The translations under genes and the position numbers were made by a program. A stretch of DNA of 64,000 bases from Lepidodermella squamata (Eukaryota; Gastrotricha), in contig JBLDXI010000013.1 of the NCBI GenBank assembly GCA_047495785.1, positions 4,588,001-4,652,000 of the forward strand, written 5' to 3'. Below the pieces are notes generated by a model. That model worked only from the letters and a program-made list of their open reading frames with translations. It was not told the DNA's origin and searched no databases. Below are positions 19,601-32,439 of the stretch, in pieces (position 1 is the stretch's first letter; each line of letters starts with the position of its first letter).

Positions 19601-20607
19601 TTTATAAAATTTGGAAAATAATTGTATAGTTATTTTTACCTGCCCATGTTGCATGACGGCCTAAATCTGGCCGCTTTTCGTTCCCGCCGCGTCTCCTCAT
19701 CCTCGCCGGCGTCTTCATCCTCGACCGTCACACCCTGATCATCCCCGCTCGCCATCGTTGTAGTCGGTTGGTCGAACAACACGGCCTGGGTCAGGGTTTC
19801 CTCGCCATCGACCGACGACGGGGTGACATGAAGCGGCTGTTGGATGGAAAAGACGCTGTAGTTACTCGCTAGAAATGCCGACGCGTTGAAAACGGTTATC
19901 GAAACGCGGAAGACGTTTATCTCGGCCTCTTCACCGCCAGGGGTCGACGAGAAAAATTGACGTGAGGGCGATTGGACCACTGTTATCTCACCCTAAAAAT
20001 TCGCAAAAATATCAGAAAAATTCGTGAAAAACACTTCAAATCGTCCAAACTATTTTTTTCTATTTTTTTTAATAATTTAATAAATTATTTTCCGCAGAAT
20101 TACCTCAGCGTTAAATGCGAAAATCGGTATTTTACAACCCGGATCGGCGAATTTGAAGTGTATAGACCGGAAAAACAGCCGCGATGAAATCTGATTCCAC
20201 TCACTGCCATAACTCGGGTTAGGCGGGATCGGATTTTCGTTGTCCTGTGAAGTCGTGTAAAACACATAGCGCCGGTACGTAAACTCCGGCCCAGGCGCTA
20301 TTTCACACCGCATCGACGTCCAAATGCCGTTTAGAGACGCGACGAATTTAGCTGAATCTGTGCCCGAAGCGGGTGAGGGCAGGGAGTTTGAGGCTAGAAG
20401 GGGAGAGTTGATAGCTGTGGCGCATTGCTTAGCGCTCTGGTCGTCTTTATCGGTTATTAGCGGAGCAGTAACCGGGGAGCCGACCGGGGGAACCCCGTCT
20501 CCCGAATCATCTGCGAGTGGGTTAAACTGGTATGTCCTAGTTTTTGCCTCTTCGATTAAGAAATCAGCGATTAATGCCAAAATGAATAAAAATCGTGGCG
20601 ATATCAT
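16505..20607 (-). CDS. apcdd1-like: APCDD1-like Wnt-pathway membrane protein, truncated by a SINE
   Basis: Exons 20607-20104, 19992-19640, 19138-17936 and 17030-16505, phases 0, 2 and 2. A signal peptide opens it (MISPRFLFILALIADFL). Two APCDDC-type domains follow: LNGIWTSMRCEIAPGPEF (exon 1 on), then WVSTRCETRPYGVFL with YYEDPLCSIPTYDV and DVSPTGGCLAIGIRVP in exon 3. Vertebrate APCDD1 is a membrane glycoprotein that dampens Wnt signalling. Exon 4 holds a Thr-rich stalk. It then enters the SINE after three Tyr codons and stops at 16505, with about 35 SINE-encoded residues. The original hydrophobic tail lies beyond the SINE, so the product of this allele should lack its anchor. The family call is strong; the consequence of the insertion is inference. 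Confidence 0.85.
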
Positions 20608-22631
20608 AATACTTCCTAAATAATAATAATAAATTAGGTTAATGAGATTTTCTAGGTTAATCTAATAAAGAGAAAAGGATCCTCATTGCAGGAAAATGGG
20701 TCGATAATATTTTCTGTTGACCCAAATCAATAACCAATTTTCCACACCCACTCGTACAAATTGTGAATGAATAATCGATAAAATGAAGGAGTGTCCCGTT
20801 TAAGATACAAGTTGTTGGCTGTGTATAGACTTGTTTTCCCTAACCTAAAGTGCGGTATCAGAATAAGATGGTTTGATGAGTAAAAATATGAAAAAATGTC
20901 CGATTTTTCTGGAACGGGAGTTTGAAATTGCCCGTACGATGGAAGGATGAAAACGGGCTTTAGTTATCTTAAAAATATTAAAAAATCATAAAATAGATAA
21001 ATTTTTATTGAAGCTCATCAGCAGCAAAAATCAACCCAAAAATCCGAAATTTGTACTTGAATATGCGTAGCAATTAGCATTTTCTAATCACTATAATTGC
21101 ATGGGAATCCGTAATGCGAAATTCGAAAATACTGCATATTTTTAGGAACCCGTACATTACAATAATAGTTATTGTTTGTTTATCGTAAAAACAAAAATCT
21201 GATGGTAAAAGCAGAGATATAAAATAAGTGCAGTTAAATTGGCCAAAACAAATATTTATTTTTATATTGAAAAGATATTTCGAAAAAATTTGCAAAATAT
21301 TTAACGATTATCAAGGACAATGGGGGCGCGTTAGCGGCGCGGCGAGTGTTAAAAAAGATTTCGCCGGCTATTTTTATTCGGCCGCGCCTGTTTTGTTTTT
21401 CGATAATATATCAGAGACCAAGGCGACGATGAAGAAACGCCAGTTGATGGCAATAATAACAATAGTACAGTGACGAAGATGATGATGATGATGAGTTGTT
21501 ATTTTTCTACTGTCATTATTTGACCATTACCAAATTTTCAGCGATAAAAAGGCGCGCAATTCGATCTCTCACGAGACGCACAACTTGTTGCGCATGTTAT
21601 ATTGCGGCTATGATTCGCGCACTAAGATTGGGTTATATACGCCTTAGATGACGGCAAAAAAAAGCTGGGAGATTTACGACCCCAACAGTTCGGTCCCAGT
21701 GGCCTGGCTAGAGACAATTATTGCTTATATATTTGAAACATAGAAATAAAAAATCAACAAAGCACGCAATTTTTTGCACCCATATATAAAATTGCGGTCG
21801 TCGAAATTTATGCTAATAGAGGTGCACTGTATAATAAAAATTCGCGCGCGTTAAGACCTCATTATTGCGGATGTTGCGTAACACCCCACGCGCGCGACTT
21901 TTGACAAGGAAATTGCGCAACGGTGAGAAGATAAAAACGCGCTTCTGATTAGCGCGCCTTTCTCTCTGTGAACTGCAGCCGTGTTATTTATTTGTTGTTC
22001 GGTCGACGGCTGAGTGGCAACTCGCGCCGGCTTATCGGGCGCCTACTTTACGCGCGTAAGGTCGTAGGCAGTTCTTGATGGCAGTTCCTCGTTATATTCG
22101 CGCGCTTAAATAAACGATGATGATTGAAGAGCGATAACGATGAACAGCGCGCGTAAATTTGACATTTAGCCGGCGCGATTAACGCAAGCGATGGAACCCA
22201 ATATCCCCCTAGTTGGCCAAAACTAATTGCTCGCAAAAAATACTGAATTCGCTTGGTTGTAAGTTGATCGAAATACGCTGATTGGAAAGGAGAGTTTTGT
22301 CAACATTTGATCGGGAATTGCGTGATTGAACAAAGTATTAGGGATCAATGAACGACCGACAAAAGCTCATGGGACACGCTTCGATGGATGGACGAGGAAA
22401 GCTAAAGAGAGGCACCTGCGAAACCTTCGAAATATTCTTGTGAATTTCCTCAGCGAGAGATGGAAATTCAACCTTTCTATCAAAGCCAATCTACTTCAAT
22501 ATTTCGTTGATTTTCGATACGATATTTGCCGATTGCTTGACGAAGATAACCGAATTGTTTGCGGTTTACCGAGGTGAAATTTACGAAAAATTGAAATTTC
22601 TAATTTCTAACCAGGCTACCATTGGAAAAGC
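20608..22631. other. Intergenic region between APCDD1-like gene and duplicated block
   Basis: About 2 kb with no supported gene. It includes a (GAT)n microsatellite near 21479-21495 and a GC-rich stretch at 21840-22160 rich in GCGCGC words, which may be promoter or regulatory sequence. I see no conserved ORF. Confidence 0.45.
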
Positions 22632-23510
22632 TATTTGCAAAATCGATATTAGAAATCGATGCGTGCTATTTGTGGGGCATAGATTGCATTATCTCTAGCA
22701 GAATACGCAAAAAGAGCGAGAGATCTTTAGTTGATCCTCGACAATTGAAAAGTTGAGGACTCAAACGGGCCGGAATATGTATTGTCAAAACCGCATTTCG
22801 AAGAATGGTTTTGATACTGATCAGGAAAGCCATCAGAAATTATTGCCGGAGGAAAAACAAATGATAACTGACAAAAATCAAGCGGTATTTTATTGCCGTA
22901 TTTTTAGCCTCTCATCTCCGAAAGCAAACACTAAGCCGAAATGAGAGCACACCACACATTTATGCGCAAATCAGCTCATAGAGGCACTTTTTCCTGAATT
23001 CATAGTGATTTTTGTTTATGGTTTCTGTTTGATTACGTATTATTGCTGCTGTTGTTAGATCAGAAGAAGTCGACCGGCGTCAGTGGATTCGTCGACTCCT
23101 GGCCGCCGAACATGGCCGAGTCGGCGTAGCTGGGCGAGGCAGCCGGCGGGTCGGCGAAGAGCAAATAGCCGGAGAAGGTCGAGTACTCGCCGGCGATCGA
23201 ACTGCCGCGGTACAGCAAAACGTAGACTTCATCGCCGCGCCGCAACTGCGCAACGTAATTGGCTACCTGTGCGTGTTTTTTATTTACAAAAGAATTAATT
23301 ATAAAATAATCGAAAATCTCGCATCGGTCAATTGATAATGACATTCATTCTGTTGTCTGAAAACAATTTTTTCACCCAAAAATAAACGATAAAAGACGAA
23401 GGATGAAAACGTGGAAACAATAATTGTATAATTATATAATTCAATTTTTTTTAATAATCTACTTATACCGATCCGCCGTCGAGGCGTACTGGGTTACATC
23501 ATGATAGGAT
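22632..23510. repeat. Segmental duplicate of the C1q gene 3' end (partner 31652-32439)
   Basis: The two blocks lie in the same orientation about 9 kb apart. Inside them 22933-23320 and 31873-32260 are identical (388 bp, offset exactly 8940), while both flanks differ by many substitutions and indels. Homology ends near 23510 inside the penultimate C1q exon. Confidence 0.9.
23060..23510 (-). pseudogene. 5'-truncated copy of the C1q-domain gene
   Basis: It contains the whole final exon (from the acceptor before VANYVAQLRRGDEVYVLLY to the stop at 23060), the preceding intron and about 40 bases of the penultimate exon. The signal peptide, collagen-like part and most of the C1q fold are missing, so it cannot make the parent protein. 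The final exon is identical to the intact gene at the DNA level. Confidence 0.8.
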
Positions 23511-23753
23511 GGCCTCCACATAACCCGCTATTTTTTTATACCTGTTCAGGCTTCCTTTATACCTCCTTTCATTAGAGTGAATGTAATCTGTTTGATGTTG
23601 GTGAACACCGTTGCAGCATGTGAAATTAAGCGTTTTAGACTTCAATAATTCTCATATCATTTTATTCGAATTCGTTGCGCCTAGTGAAAACACGATTTTT
23701 TATAGTTACAGATTGTTATTAAAAACGGATGAATGGAACGAGACGGTTATAGC

Positions 23754-25254
23754 TCATTTAGTGGCCTCTTCGATCATTCCACGAATTCGACTGCAAATTT
23801 CACGAAGCATGGATTGGTTATGTGACGAGCGTTCTCCAAAGATGTTAAGGAATAGATCGTAAGGTTCTGAAACAAAATAGACACCATCCATACGAAGCTT
23901 CAGGAAATACCAGCGCAGGCAGTCGGTCACAATTCCGAAGGAAAATTTGTTGCCAAACTGAGAGCCTAGATGCTCAACGGTCAATCTTTTCTAAAATAGA
24001 GACTACTGATATGATATGGAATCGTAGGAAAATTGCGCCAGTCATACCTTTGATAGACAATCCATTGCAACTAGGGCTTGAGGTATTCCAGATTCCGGGT
24101 TGTCCTGGCTCGAAGCAATAACTGCTATTTCAACATCCCCGCAGAAGATAACGATGTCTGCATCGCCATTAAGCTTACTGTACTCGTCATTGATGCCCAC
24201 TTCGCGATCCAATACAAATTTAGGATCAAGTCCTTCTATTTTTTAATCAATATTACGAACACTGTTAAAGAGAACGCCAACACTTACGCAACGCAAAGAG
24301 GAAAAACGGCATGCTGAGAAACGACCTTTTGGCTTCACGATCAATAGTGGAAAAAGGCATTCGCTTCGAAAAGAGCTACAATTTAGTAAAAATTACATTA
24401 GCTCTCATTAAAGTACAGTAACGAACATCAAGCATTTTATGAAAATCATCAAAATCGGTATCCGAAATTGGCGATTCAATGGGGCGGAAGGTTTTATATC
24501 TGAGACATAAAAATGAATTTTACAAGCATTTCAAATTCGAAATCACTCACGATTTTATGTAGAACCGATCGAGTAAATTCATCCTGTCACAGAGAGAACG
24601 AAAGCAGGTGTCGATGCCCTTTCTTTCCAGTGCTTCAGCAATAGCCTTCAGTCGTTTGCTGATCGTATCATACTTAGGAATGGCTTCAGGTTTAAGTCGC
24701 GCTAAAATTGATTTGAAAAAGTGATATAGAATTCCTATTCACGCTTTGATTCTTACCTCTGACTTTATCCCCAACTGAAAAATGCAAAGAGATAACGCAA
24801 ATTAATTAAATGACATAGATATGAAACTACCTTGAAGTTCCAATTCGTGAATTCTGGGCTTGTACTCTGCTAGGACTATTTCGATAGAACTTTTAGAAAG
24901 CGCAACAGATTGCTTCAAATTATGCACAAGCCCAACGATGTCATCCAACTGTTCTTGCAAATTGTTTCTGTCATCGCTGTCGGTTGTTGTCTCCAGCTCT
25001 TCACGCAGTGATGCAATTTCTATCCGCCTTTCGGCAAGTTCTTCCCTCAGTTTAGCGCCCTTCGCGAGCAGTGGCTTCAGTTCGGCGTCTAACTGGTCTT
25101 TCAGCGCGTCGATATCTTTTAGACTTGGTGATGGTTTGCTGGGAGGAGATTCATTGCTTGTTCCAGCAGTAGCTGTGCCATCTTCAGCTGATCGCTTCCG
25201 TTTAGAGTTGTTCATCATGCGATCAAAGCTAGCTATAACAAGAGCTATATTCAA
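23754..25254 (-). CDS. Coiled-coil protein with Crinkler/PD-(D/E)XK-like C-terminal region
   Basis: About 375 aa over seven inferred exons: 25254-24831, 24774-24757 (an 18-bp microexon), 24701-24551, one from 24499, two near 24365-24300 and 24220-24050, and one from about 23990. The N-terminal part has a basic, possibly nuclear, SKRKRSAED and a long heptad region (about residues 55-140). The C-terminal part has DREVGINDEYSKLNGDADIV, then VEIAVIASSQDNPESGIPQA, then FGIVTDCLRWYFLKL. This order (strand, E-x-K strand, Gln/Ala helix, YGIVT..W.F.K) resembles the nuclease-like domain of Crinkler-type proteins. The E-x-K position reads IAS, so catalysis is probably lost. The start could instead be the second Met (25218). 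Gene structure is supported by in-phase splice signals; the family is tentative. Confidence 0.6.
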
Positions 25255-26900
25255 ATTAATGTATCAAGATATAAATATTCAAAAACGATCCGGAATTTGG
25301 TATCCTAAAATTAGAGCATTTGATGCTTCCAATTGTACAATGCAAATCGCATGATTTCTAATGTTGAGATGTTTTTTCATTCAGAACGCGCACGTTTTTC
25401 GCGTATTTTCTCATTCATAAAACAGCAACGCATTTTTACGCACAGCAATAATTTTATTTCTATTGCACACACAAAACGAGTAGGTACAGAAGGCGAGTGA
25501 AGCGAGCCTGGATGAGGTGTTGAAACGAATCGAAGCAAAAGTGGAACGAGTGCGGAGACGAGTTTCAACGTTTCCCACTTTTTAGGCCACTTATCGCAGC
25601 CTATGCTTTTTATTGAACGTAGTATCGCCAAGCAAGTGACTCATTCTTCGTGCGGCGAGTGCCAAGTTATTGCCCTCAATAAAGCACTCACACACACACA
25701 CATAAACACGCACCTTCGGTGTTAGCAATAATGCGAGCGTTGCAAAACTAGCGCGAATTTCAGTAAATTGACTTCGCTCTCTACGGTGGTCATAATTTCG
25801 CTGAGCGGGGCAAGTTCAGCGGGGTACTAGCTGATGCTCACTTTCAGCACAAAATTTGATTCAAATGAGGTGAAAAAACCCGCATAACTTTTCAGAAGTC
25901 CATGAAAATTGGAAGCTGTTAGATCACTCGTTTTGATCCTAATCTCGAAAATCGAAAACGCTCCCTCGAGTAAACGGGGACGAGTGAAAAACGAGCAAGC
26001 GGAACGAGGCGCAGCCGAGTGGAGCGCTAGTTTTTTCACGTGTCGAAGTTTAAGAGCGGATACTTAACGGCGGATTGTTTTCGCATTTTTATTAGATGAA
26101 GAATTGAAACCCTATATGTATTGAAGAGCTTTATAGGTGTCATGGAGAGGAGAAGTACGGCGTTTCGGAAAGTTGTCTAGAGTACCAGAATTTTTTCGTA
26201 CCGGTCTAAAATTTATCGTAGCGATTGCTACCAAGTAAAGTCAATGTAAACGTAATGGAAACACACCTGTTTCACAGAGTTTCATTTCAAATCCATGCAA
26301 ATTTTAAAAATTTTGCACATATTGCGCAAATGCCGCAACAGGTGGGAATGCCTCTTCTTGCACGCAAGTCTTATTCTCATTAACAAGACGACGCTCAAAA
26401 TCAGCCTTGATGATGTGCAGATGACGGACTCGATGAGGGCGCGACTCTGAGAGTTCCGTAGGAACGTAGTTCCTTTACATACGTTTACATATACGCCATA
26501 AATTACTACGAACGAAGTGAGATTTCATCCAAAAGGGGGGGTCCGAGCCCAAGTTGGTTAATAGGGCATACTCCAAAAAATCTGGAAAAATCAGGGCATG
26601 ATCCTGGATCCCTCAGGACCTCCCAACATCTTTTTCAGCTCAAACGGAGCTTCCGTTGATTTTCTAGAAATTAGAACGTTTTTTTCCTATTTTACCGTAT
26701 TTTTTGGTCACGTGACAGGGCAGTAGGAGGATTGCAGGCCGTAGTAGGAGGATATGATAAGGACACCAAAAAACAAACCACGCTGACCAAAGCTTCCCAG
26801 CCAGCTGACAGGCTGGCCCCTCGCCCCTGGGGGAGAGGGGCGCACAACAGACCAACAATGCAAGCCAACGACCAATGAGCAAACGACAAAACGGCAATAT
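25255..26900. other. Non-coding stretch
   Basis: No supported gene. A CA-rich microsatellite lies near 25690-25715. Short open frames here have no recognisable translation. Confidence 0.45.
26812..26848. repeat. GC-rich imperfect hairpin
   Basis: CCCCTCGCCCC followed by TGGGGGAGAGGGG can fold back on itself. Similar C/G-run hairpins occur at 27600-27660, 28113-28135 and 31183-31215, in otherwise AT-rich DNA. Confidence 0.5.
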
Positions 26901-26929
26901 AAATAAAAGTCAAGGTCGATTGAAAAAAC

Positions 26930-27540
26930 CTGCAGCAAATAATTTGTGCATTTCAACGTCCAAGGTCGAGGGTTTGAACCCAACCCCTCGTTTAGCTGCT
27001 CTGGATTTCTGCCATCCTCATGCTTTGGTTCTCGGCGTTTTCGTAACCTCATGATAATAACTCCAGTTTTTTCGGAATATCGATTCAACTTGTCAATGTT
27101 ATTAAATTGTTCTGAGCCTAACTTTTTGGCAATTTTTTTGAAAATTTACAATTTCAAGTTCCGCTGTCGATGGAGTCTTGCGATACTGTCTAACAATAGG
27201 TTTAACAGTTGTAGACGACCCATACCCTGGTTTAACTGCTTTGCATTGATTTCTTTCATCGTCATGCTCTCGTTCTCGGCGTTATTGTAATCACCGACAT
27301 CGATTAAACTTATCGACAAAAAGGAAACGACAAAAGAGGAAATCTTACTGCCTATGAATTCCAATGTCCAAGTTCCAAGGTCCAATGTCGGGGGTTCGAG
27401 CCCAAGCTATTTAAGCTAAATTCGTAATGACAATTTTTATGAAACTTGAAAATTCTTAGGAAGGTCATGGGTTCGAATGATTTCTATCATCCTCATGCTT
27501 TCATACTCGGCGTTGTCACTTAGGTTTAGTGTTTAATTTA
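26930..27540 (+). repeat. Cluster of three diverged SINE-like fragments with tRNA B-box words
   Basis: Three blocks share the same order of words. A B-box-like GGGTTTGAACCC (about 26971), GGGGTTCGAGCCC (about 27390) or GGGTTCGAATG (about 27467) accompanies a following ATTTCTGCCATCCTCATGCT-type segment and TTCTCGGCGTT (about 27008-27043, 27245-27285 and 27480-27515). B-box plus shared body suggests degenerate tRNA-derived elements. No A-box or target duplication could be set. Confidence 0.5.
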
Positions 27541-30500
27541 ATTAGGTTATTTATGAATATTAAATCAGAATATTAAAACGTTGGTGCTTACCATTGGTTT
27601 ATATTTGGGGAGAGGGGGATCACACATCCCCTCCAATGACCTGGAGGGGATCTGGAGGGGTGGTTTGAATACTCAAGCCGTGCGCAGCACCCAGGAGAGA
27701 AGAGAGAAACAAAGAAAAAAGGCCACGCGCAGCTGGATGAGTCTCCTGGATGAGTGGCGCCGAAAAAAATGAATTTGCCGGAGGCAACAATCAAAAATTC
27801 CAAACCCGCCTTTACCTTTTCGACATAACGTAGTAAAACACCCCCCTTGAACAGCATCTAAGCAACTGTAAGGCCCACGTCCTCGAGCTTGGTGTCATTC
27901 GATAGCCCGTCATTTCAATATGCCAGCAAACCTTTTTCAGCCAGTTCGGGTGATTTTCCTATTTTTGGTGAATTTTTGAATGATTTTGTCGAAGTTGTTG
28001 TTGTTGTCGATCGATTGCAAAAAATCGATAACCGATAACGAAATATAGGAGGATAGAGGTAGGCGCTTAAAAAATGAGGCTTGAGAAAAAAACGTTGCCC
28101 TAACCTTGCCCTCCCCCAGGTGGTGGGGGAGGGCTTCAAAGCTCCAATGCTTTTGATGACGTCAGGATGCGTCGTCGAACTTATTCAGCTACAGCGATCG
28201 CAGTGTCTTACGACGCGACAGTCTACAACAGGTCATATTATGTCAAGTGCCAAGATTGTTCTTGGGCGTTGATAGCTCTGCACGGCTCAATAAGGTATGC
28301 ATTGTTCATTCAAAAAACTGTCCATGTTCTGAAGTTTTCAATGTACAAAGGAAACTCAATACACGTGTCCCAAGCTGCAGCTTCTCCAATTAAAAAATAC
28401 CCGTGCACCCTCAAAACGACTGCTATTCCACTTCATTCACCATAGCGTAATGTTTTCAGGTCAGCAGGACGTGCGCAGTTTAGGAAAGGCCCCCAACTTT
28501 GTTAATTGAAAAATTGCGGAAATCCAAGCGCGAGGTAGTCACAGCTCTTATTTACCCCTCAAACTGCCTAGAAGTGGGCCGTACTTGTCACTTTCCCGCG
28601 GTACTATGAGAATAGCTTTTCCTGACTTTTCCTCTCATTTGTGTGCCCGCTTGTCAAAAAATCGTCAAGTTCGTTATAAAGCATCTGATGTGACATCATC
28701 GCCTAGAAGCTAAATGGACGACTGACGAATTCGTCAAAACGTGCTTTTTTACTAAATGTGACGTTAAAATAATAATGCAATAAGGCCATCCTTTAGTTAT
28801 GAATAGCAACGCGTTCAGTTTTGAGGTTTGAAATCCGCGGAACGTGCAGAGCTGTCTCATTGTCATGCAAACGCATGCTAAGGGTGAAATGAGGTTTTGC
28901 TTCGCCGCATGCTTCATCAAAAATAAGCTATTAGGGCAAAGCTCTAAATGGCTAAGAACACTATTTCAAGCGATAAGAAACACTACCAGTGGGTTATATC
29001 AGAAGAAATGTCGGAATTAGGGTCAGTTTCAGCGGAAAATTCGACTTCAGAACAGCTCTACGATGATTATGATTTTTTGGCGGCAAGGCGCTTGAGAACA
29101 TTTTCGACTGTGAATGAAACGGAACTACCGTATTTCTCGAATATTTACCTCGAATATTTATGAGTGAATGATTTTTTATTCGGGTTGTATAAATGAGTGG
29201 GATATAGAATACGGATGTACTATTTAATTGCGAATAATCACTAAAAGCCGTGACCAATTCATATCAAGACGACGCGTTTGGATTATTTTATTGGATTATA
29301 TTCATTGAAAAAGTGAAAAAGTTAAGTTTGGCCTACAAACAAAAACAATCATCATTGCAATCATTGCGATAGCGATTGCGATAATCAGTGATTAGGGTCA
29401 TGCGTTATTATTTAGGCATTCAATTTTTTTCAACGCGTGCATCGCTAGAATTAAAGTAGCTGTGTGTCAATTTCGAGGCTAGGGTTAATAATGAACTAAT
29501 GATTTTTTCGTCGGGTTGTCATAGGTAGCATGGATACATCGTTAACAGCGGCCAAAACAACCACAAAGATGACTCATTCAATCGTACTTCTAGCCACATA
29601 GCGTAATGGTGAAGTACGTTAGGCTTTTTGAGCACCGATTTTTTCATCTATCGAACGAACTTTCCTCATAAAATCTGTAAATAGTAAAGTGGTTGTTTTG
29701 GCGCGTCGCAAACGATATACTTTCTAGAAATACGGTATTTACTATTTCGATACCACCAGCTCGGAAACCAGCGGCAACGTTGCTAGCACAAAATTGAGTG
29801 AGGCCACTAAAGAGGTGTTTCAATAAGCTGCTTCAGGAAGACCGGAACATTTTTCAGATCTGTCAAGCCCTTGAATCTATTGCGCCGCATTACCGCTCCC
29901 CAGCCCTCTTTAGATGGAACATGATAGATCAATTAATCCGGTGAAGCTGCGGGGACTCGAAAAAAGTCGACGTTTTCTATGCAGATTTAGGCTGCGATAA
30001 AGGTTAAGATGTGAAACTATCCATCCTCTAATGTTGTCAAAATCTCGCGGTGCAAAGGTCAACATCTGCAAAGTAAACAAAAACGCGTGCCAAAGCATTT
30101 AATAAGGTCATTTTTCTCTCATTTCTACGAAAATTGTCTCGTCCAAAATGAATGAAAATGATACGCCTGTAATTTTTGATGGCTTTCAAATGAATCAAAG
30201 CTCATCGCGCGCCAAAACAGAGAAGACGCGCTATTGCTAGACAAAAGCGGTCGGAAACTTTTGAAATTGAAATTGTTTGACATTTGCCGGGACGGTAAAT
30301 TTCAAAATTAGAAAAATTATAAATAAATTTAGGTGCGCCTAATTCGCCAGCAGAGTTCCAAATGTTCTCACTATCTAACTGGCCTAAGCTCCAATATTTC
30401 TCCTGATTTTTTTCCGTTTTGGCATCATAGGTTTCCCAAAACCGTGTCCATAGGACTCGTGCGAACCTTCAGGTTTCCCACGGGCTTCAAAATGACAAAA

Positions 30501-31651
30501 TGACAAAAATAGATCCCCACTAAGAAACGAGGCATTTTTCGACCATTTTCAGACCCAAAATTGAAAGAAAATTGTCAATTTCGCTCGCGAGTAGCCTACT
30601 TACGAAGACGTTTAATGACAGCCTCACTGATTAAGGGACGGTAATGTATACAATTAATTTTTTAAAACTGATCCATGACTTATGTCTCCTGCTATTTATT
30701 CAATCCACCTTTATTTTGGTTTGTGTTTTGTGAATAAAACATTTTTTTTTAATAAAAATTCGACTAAAGACATTCTTAGTCAGTTGATCAAGGTCCACGG
30801 CTTACGATGGTCTCAAAACTAGAGCGGCATTCACAAAATGTATGTGCGTACTGCATTCATACAAAACTCACCCAAATTTGGAAATGGTATAAGGGCAGCA
30901 GTCAACTCGGATTATGAATGCTCCACGGTTAACAAGTGCTATGAAGTACTTTTAGGTCAGGTTATGCCATTGAATACTCGGGTTTAGGCTGTATTCGGTG
31001 GTGAAATTATCCGACCTAAGGAGTGTTGGCTGTAGCTTGCAATGACCTCCTTAACAAGCCTAAGGCCGAGTTGTTCGGCGATGTCAGCGAAATCTATTTG
31101 CTTTAGCGTATTTTGCAATCAACTCGAATAACTCGTATTCGTATAGACGAATCTATTTGTTCGCTGAGGGCACTGAATGGGAGGGGGCCGAAACACCCCT
31201 CCCTTTGGGAGGGGCTTACGGGGTGGGATGGCATGCTGCGCAGTGGACTCTAACAACTAAACTATAGAACCGAAAAAAGCTGCTCGCTCTTCGGTATGCT
31301 GGATAAAATTACAGCTGTTTTAGAATGCTTGGTTTGTCTAGAGTCTGATGATGGTATGGCTCCAGTAATTTTTATCACAATTTCTCTTGCTGTGGTTGCC
31401 AATAATTTAGCTGTGATTTCACGCAAAAGGTGAAATACAAATTCACGACAAAAATTGCCAAGTGAAGAAAAATATGAATATCGAAAAATGAATTAAGGCC
31501 CGATATTATATTTACGGCGAAAATTCTGCAATTTGTGACCGCAGCTTTATGTGTCAATGTATCTGATTCTCTGGCCAGTTGGCCGGTTACTTCCAAGAAA
31601 GCCTAGTCATTTCGGATAGCGGCTATGATGATTTACCATAGATCATACTTA
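27541..31651. other. Non-coding stretch with hairpins, no supported gene
   Basis: About 4 kb. Open frames at 28167-28445 and 28948-29163 have unique, unconvincing translations. It includes a perfect 11-bp-stem hairpin at 28113-28137 (GCCCTCCCCCA ... TGGGGGAGGGC) and another at 31187-31205 (CCCCTCCC-TTT-GGGAGGGG). I see nothing else that can be named. Confidence 0.45.
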
Positions 31652-32439
31652 TATTTGCAAAATCGATATTTGAAATCGATGCATGTTTTGTTATATCTGG
31701 GGAGGGAATCTATTGCCCTTTTGAATATATTAACGAAATAATACGAAAGATCTTCCTTTGATCCTCGATAATTGATATACAATTTGAAGAAAACATTATT
31801 GATAGCTGACAAAAATCAAGCGGTATTTTATTGCCGTAATTTTCGCCTCACATCTCTCCGAAAGCAAACACAAAGCCGAAATGAGAGCACACCACACATT
31901 TATGCGCAAATCAGCTCATAGAGGCACTTTTTCCTGAATTCATAGTGATTTTTGTTTATGGTTTCTGTTTGATTACGTATTATTGCTGCTGTTGTTAGAT
32001 CAGAAGAAGTCGACCGGCGTCAGTGGATTCGTCGACTCCTGGCCGCCGAACATGGCCGAGTCGGCGTAGCTGGGCGAGGCAGCCGGCGGGTCGGCGAAGA
32101 GCAAATAGCCGGAGAAGGTCGAGTACTCGCCGGCGATCGAACTGCCGCGGTACAGCAAAACGTAGACTTCATCGCCGCGCCGCAACTGCGCAACGTAATT
32201 GGCTACCTGTGCGTGTTTTTTATTTACAAAAGAATTAATTATAAAATAATCGAAAATCTCCCATCGGTCAATTGATTCATTAATTCTGTTGCCTAAAAAC
32301 TACTTTTTCAGCTATGACTGATTTTTTCAGCTGAAAGACGAAGGATCAAAATTTAGTATGATTCTATTTGTTATTGAAAAATATATTTACCGATCCGCCG
32401 TCTTGAGTCGAGGCGTAAAGGGCTACAGCATGATAGGAT
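31652..32439. repeat. Segmental duplication, copy within the intact C1q gene
   Basis: Partner of 22632-23510. The identical core is 31873-32260. It covers the final C1q exon, its intron and the 3' UTR/downstream DNA. Confidence 0.9.

Noticed and set aside
23083-23298. Arg/Ser-rich plus-strand frame, also at 32023-32238
   Set aside because: Antisense shadow of the C1q final exon; duplicated only because the exon is.
28948-29163. 71-residue open frame as a gene
   Set aside because: No signal peptide, no recognised motif and no supporting splice or promoter signals; length is within chance for this region.
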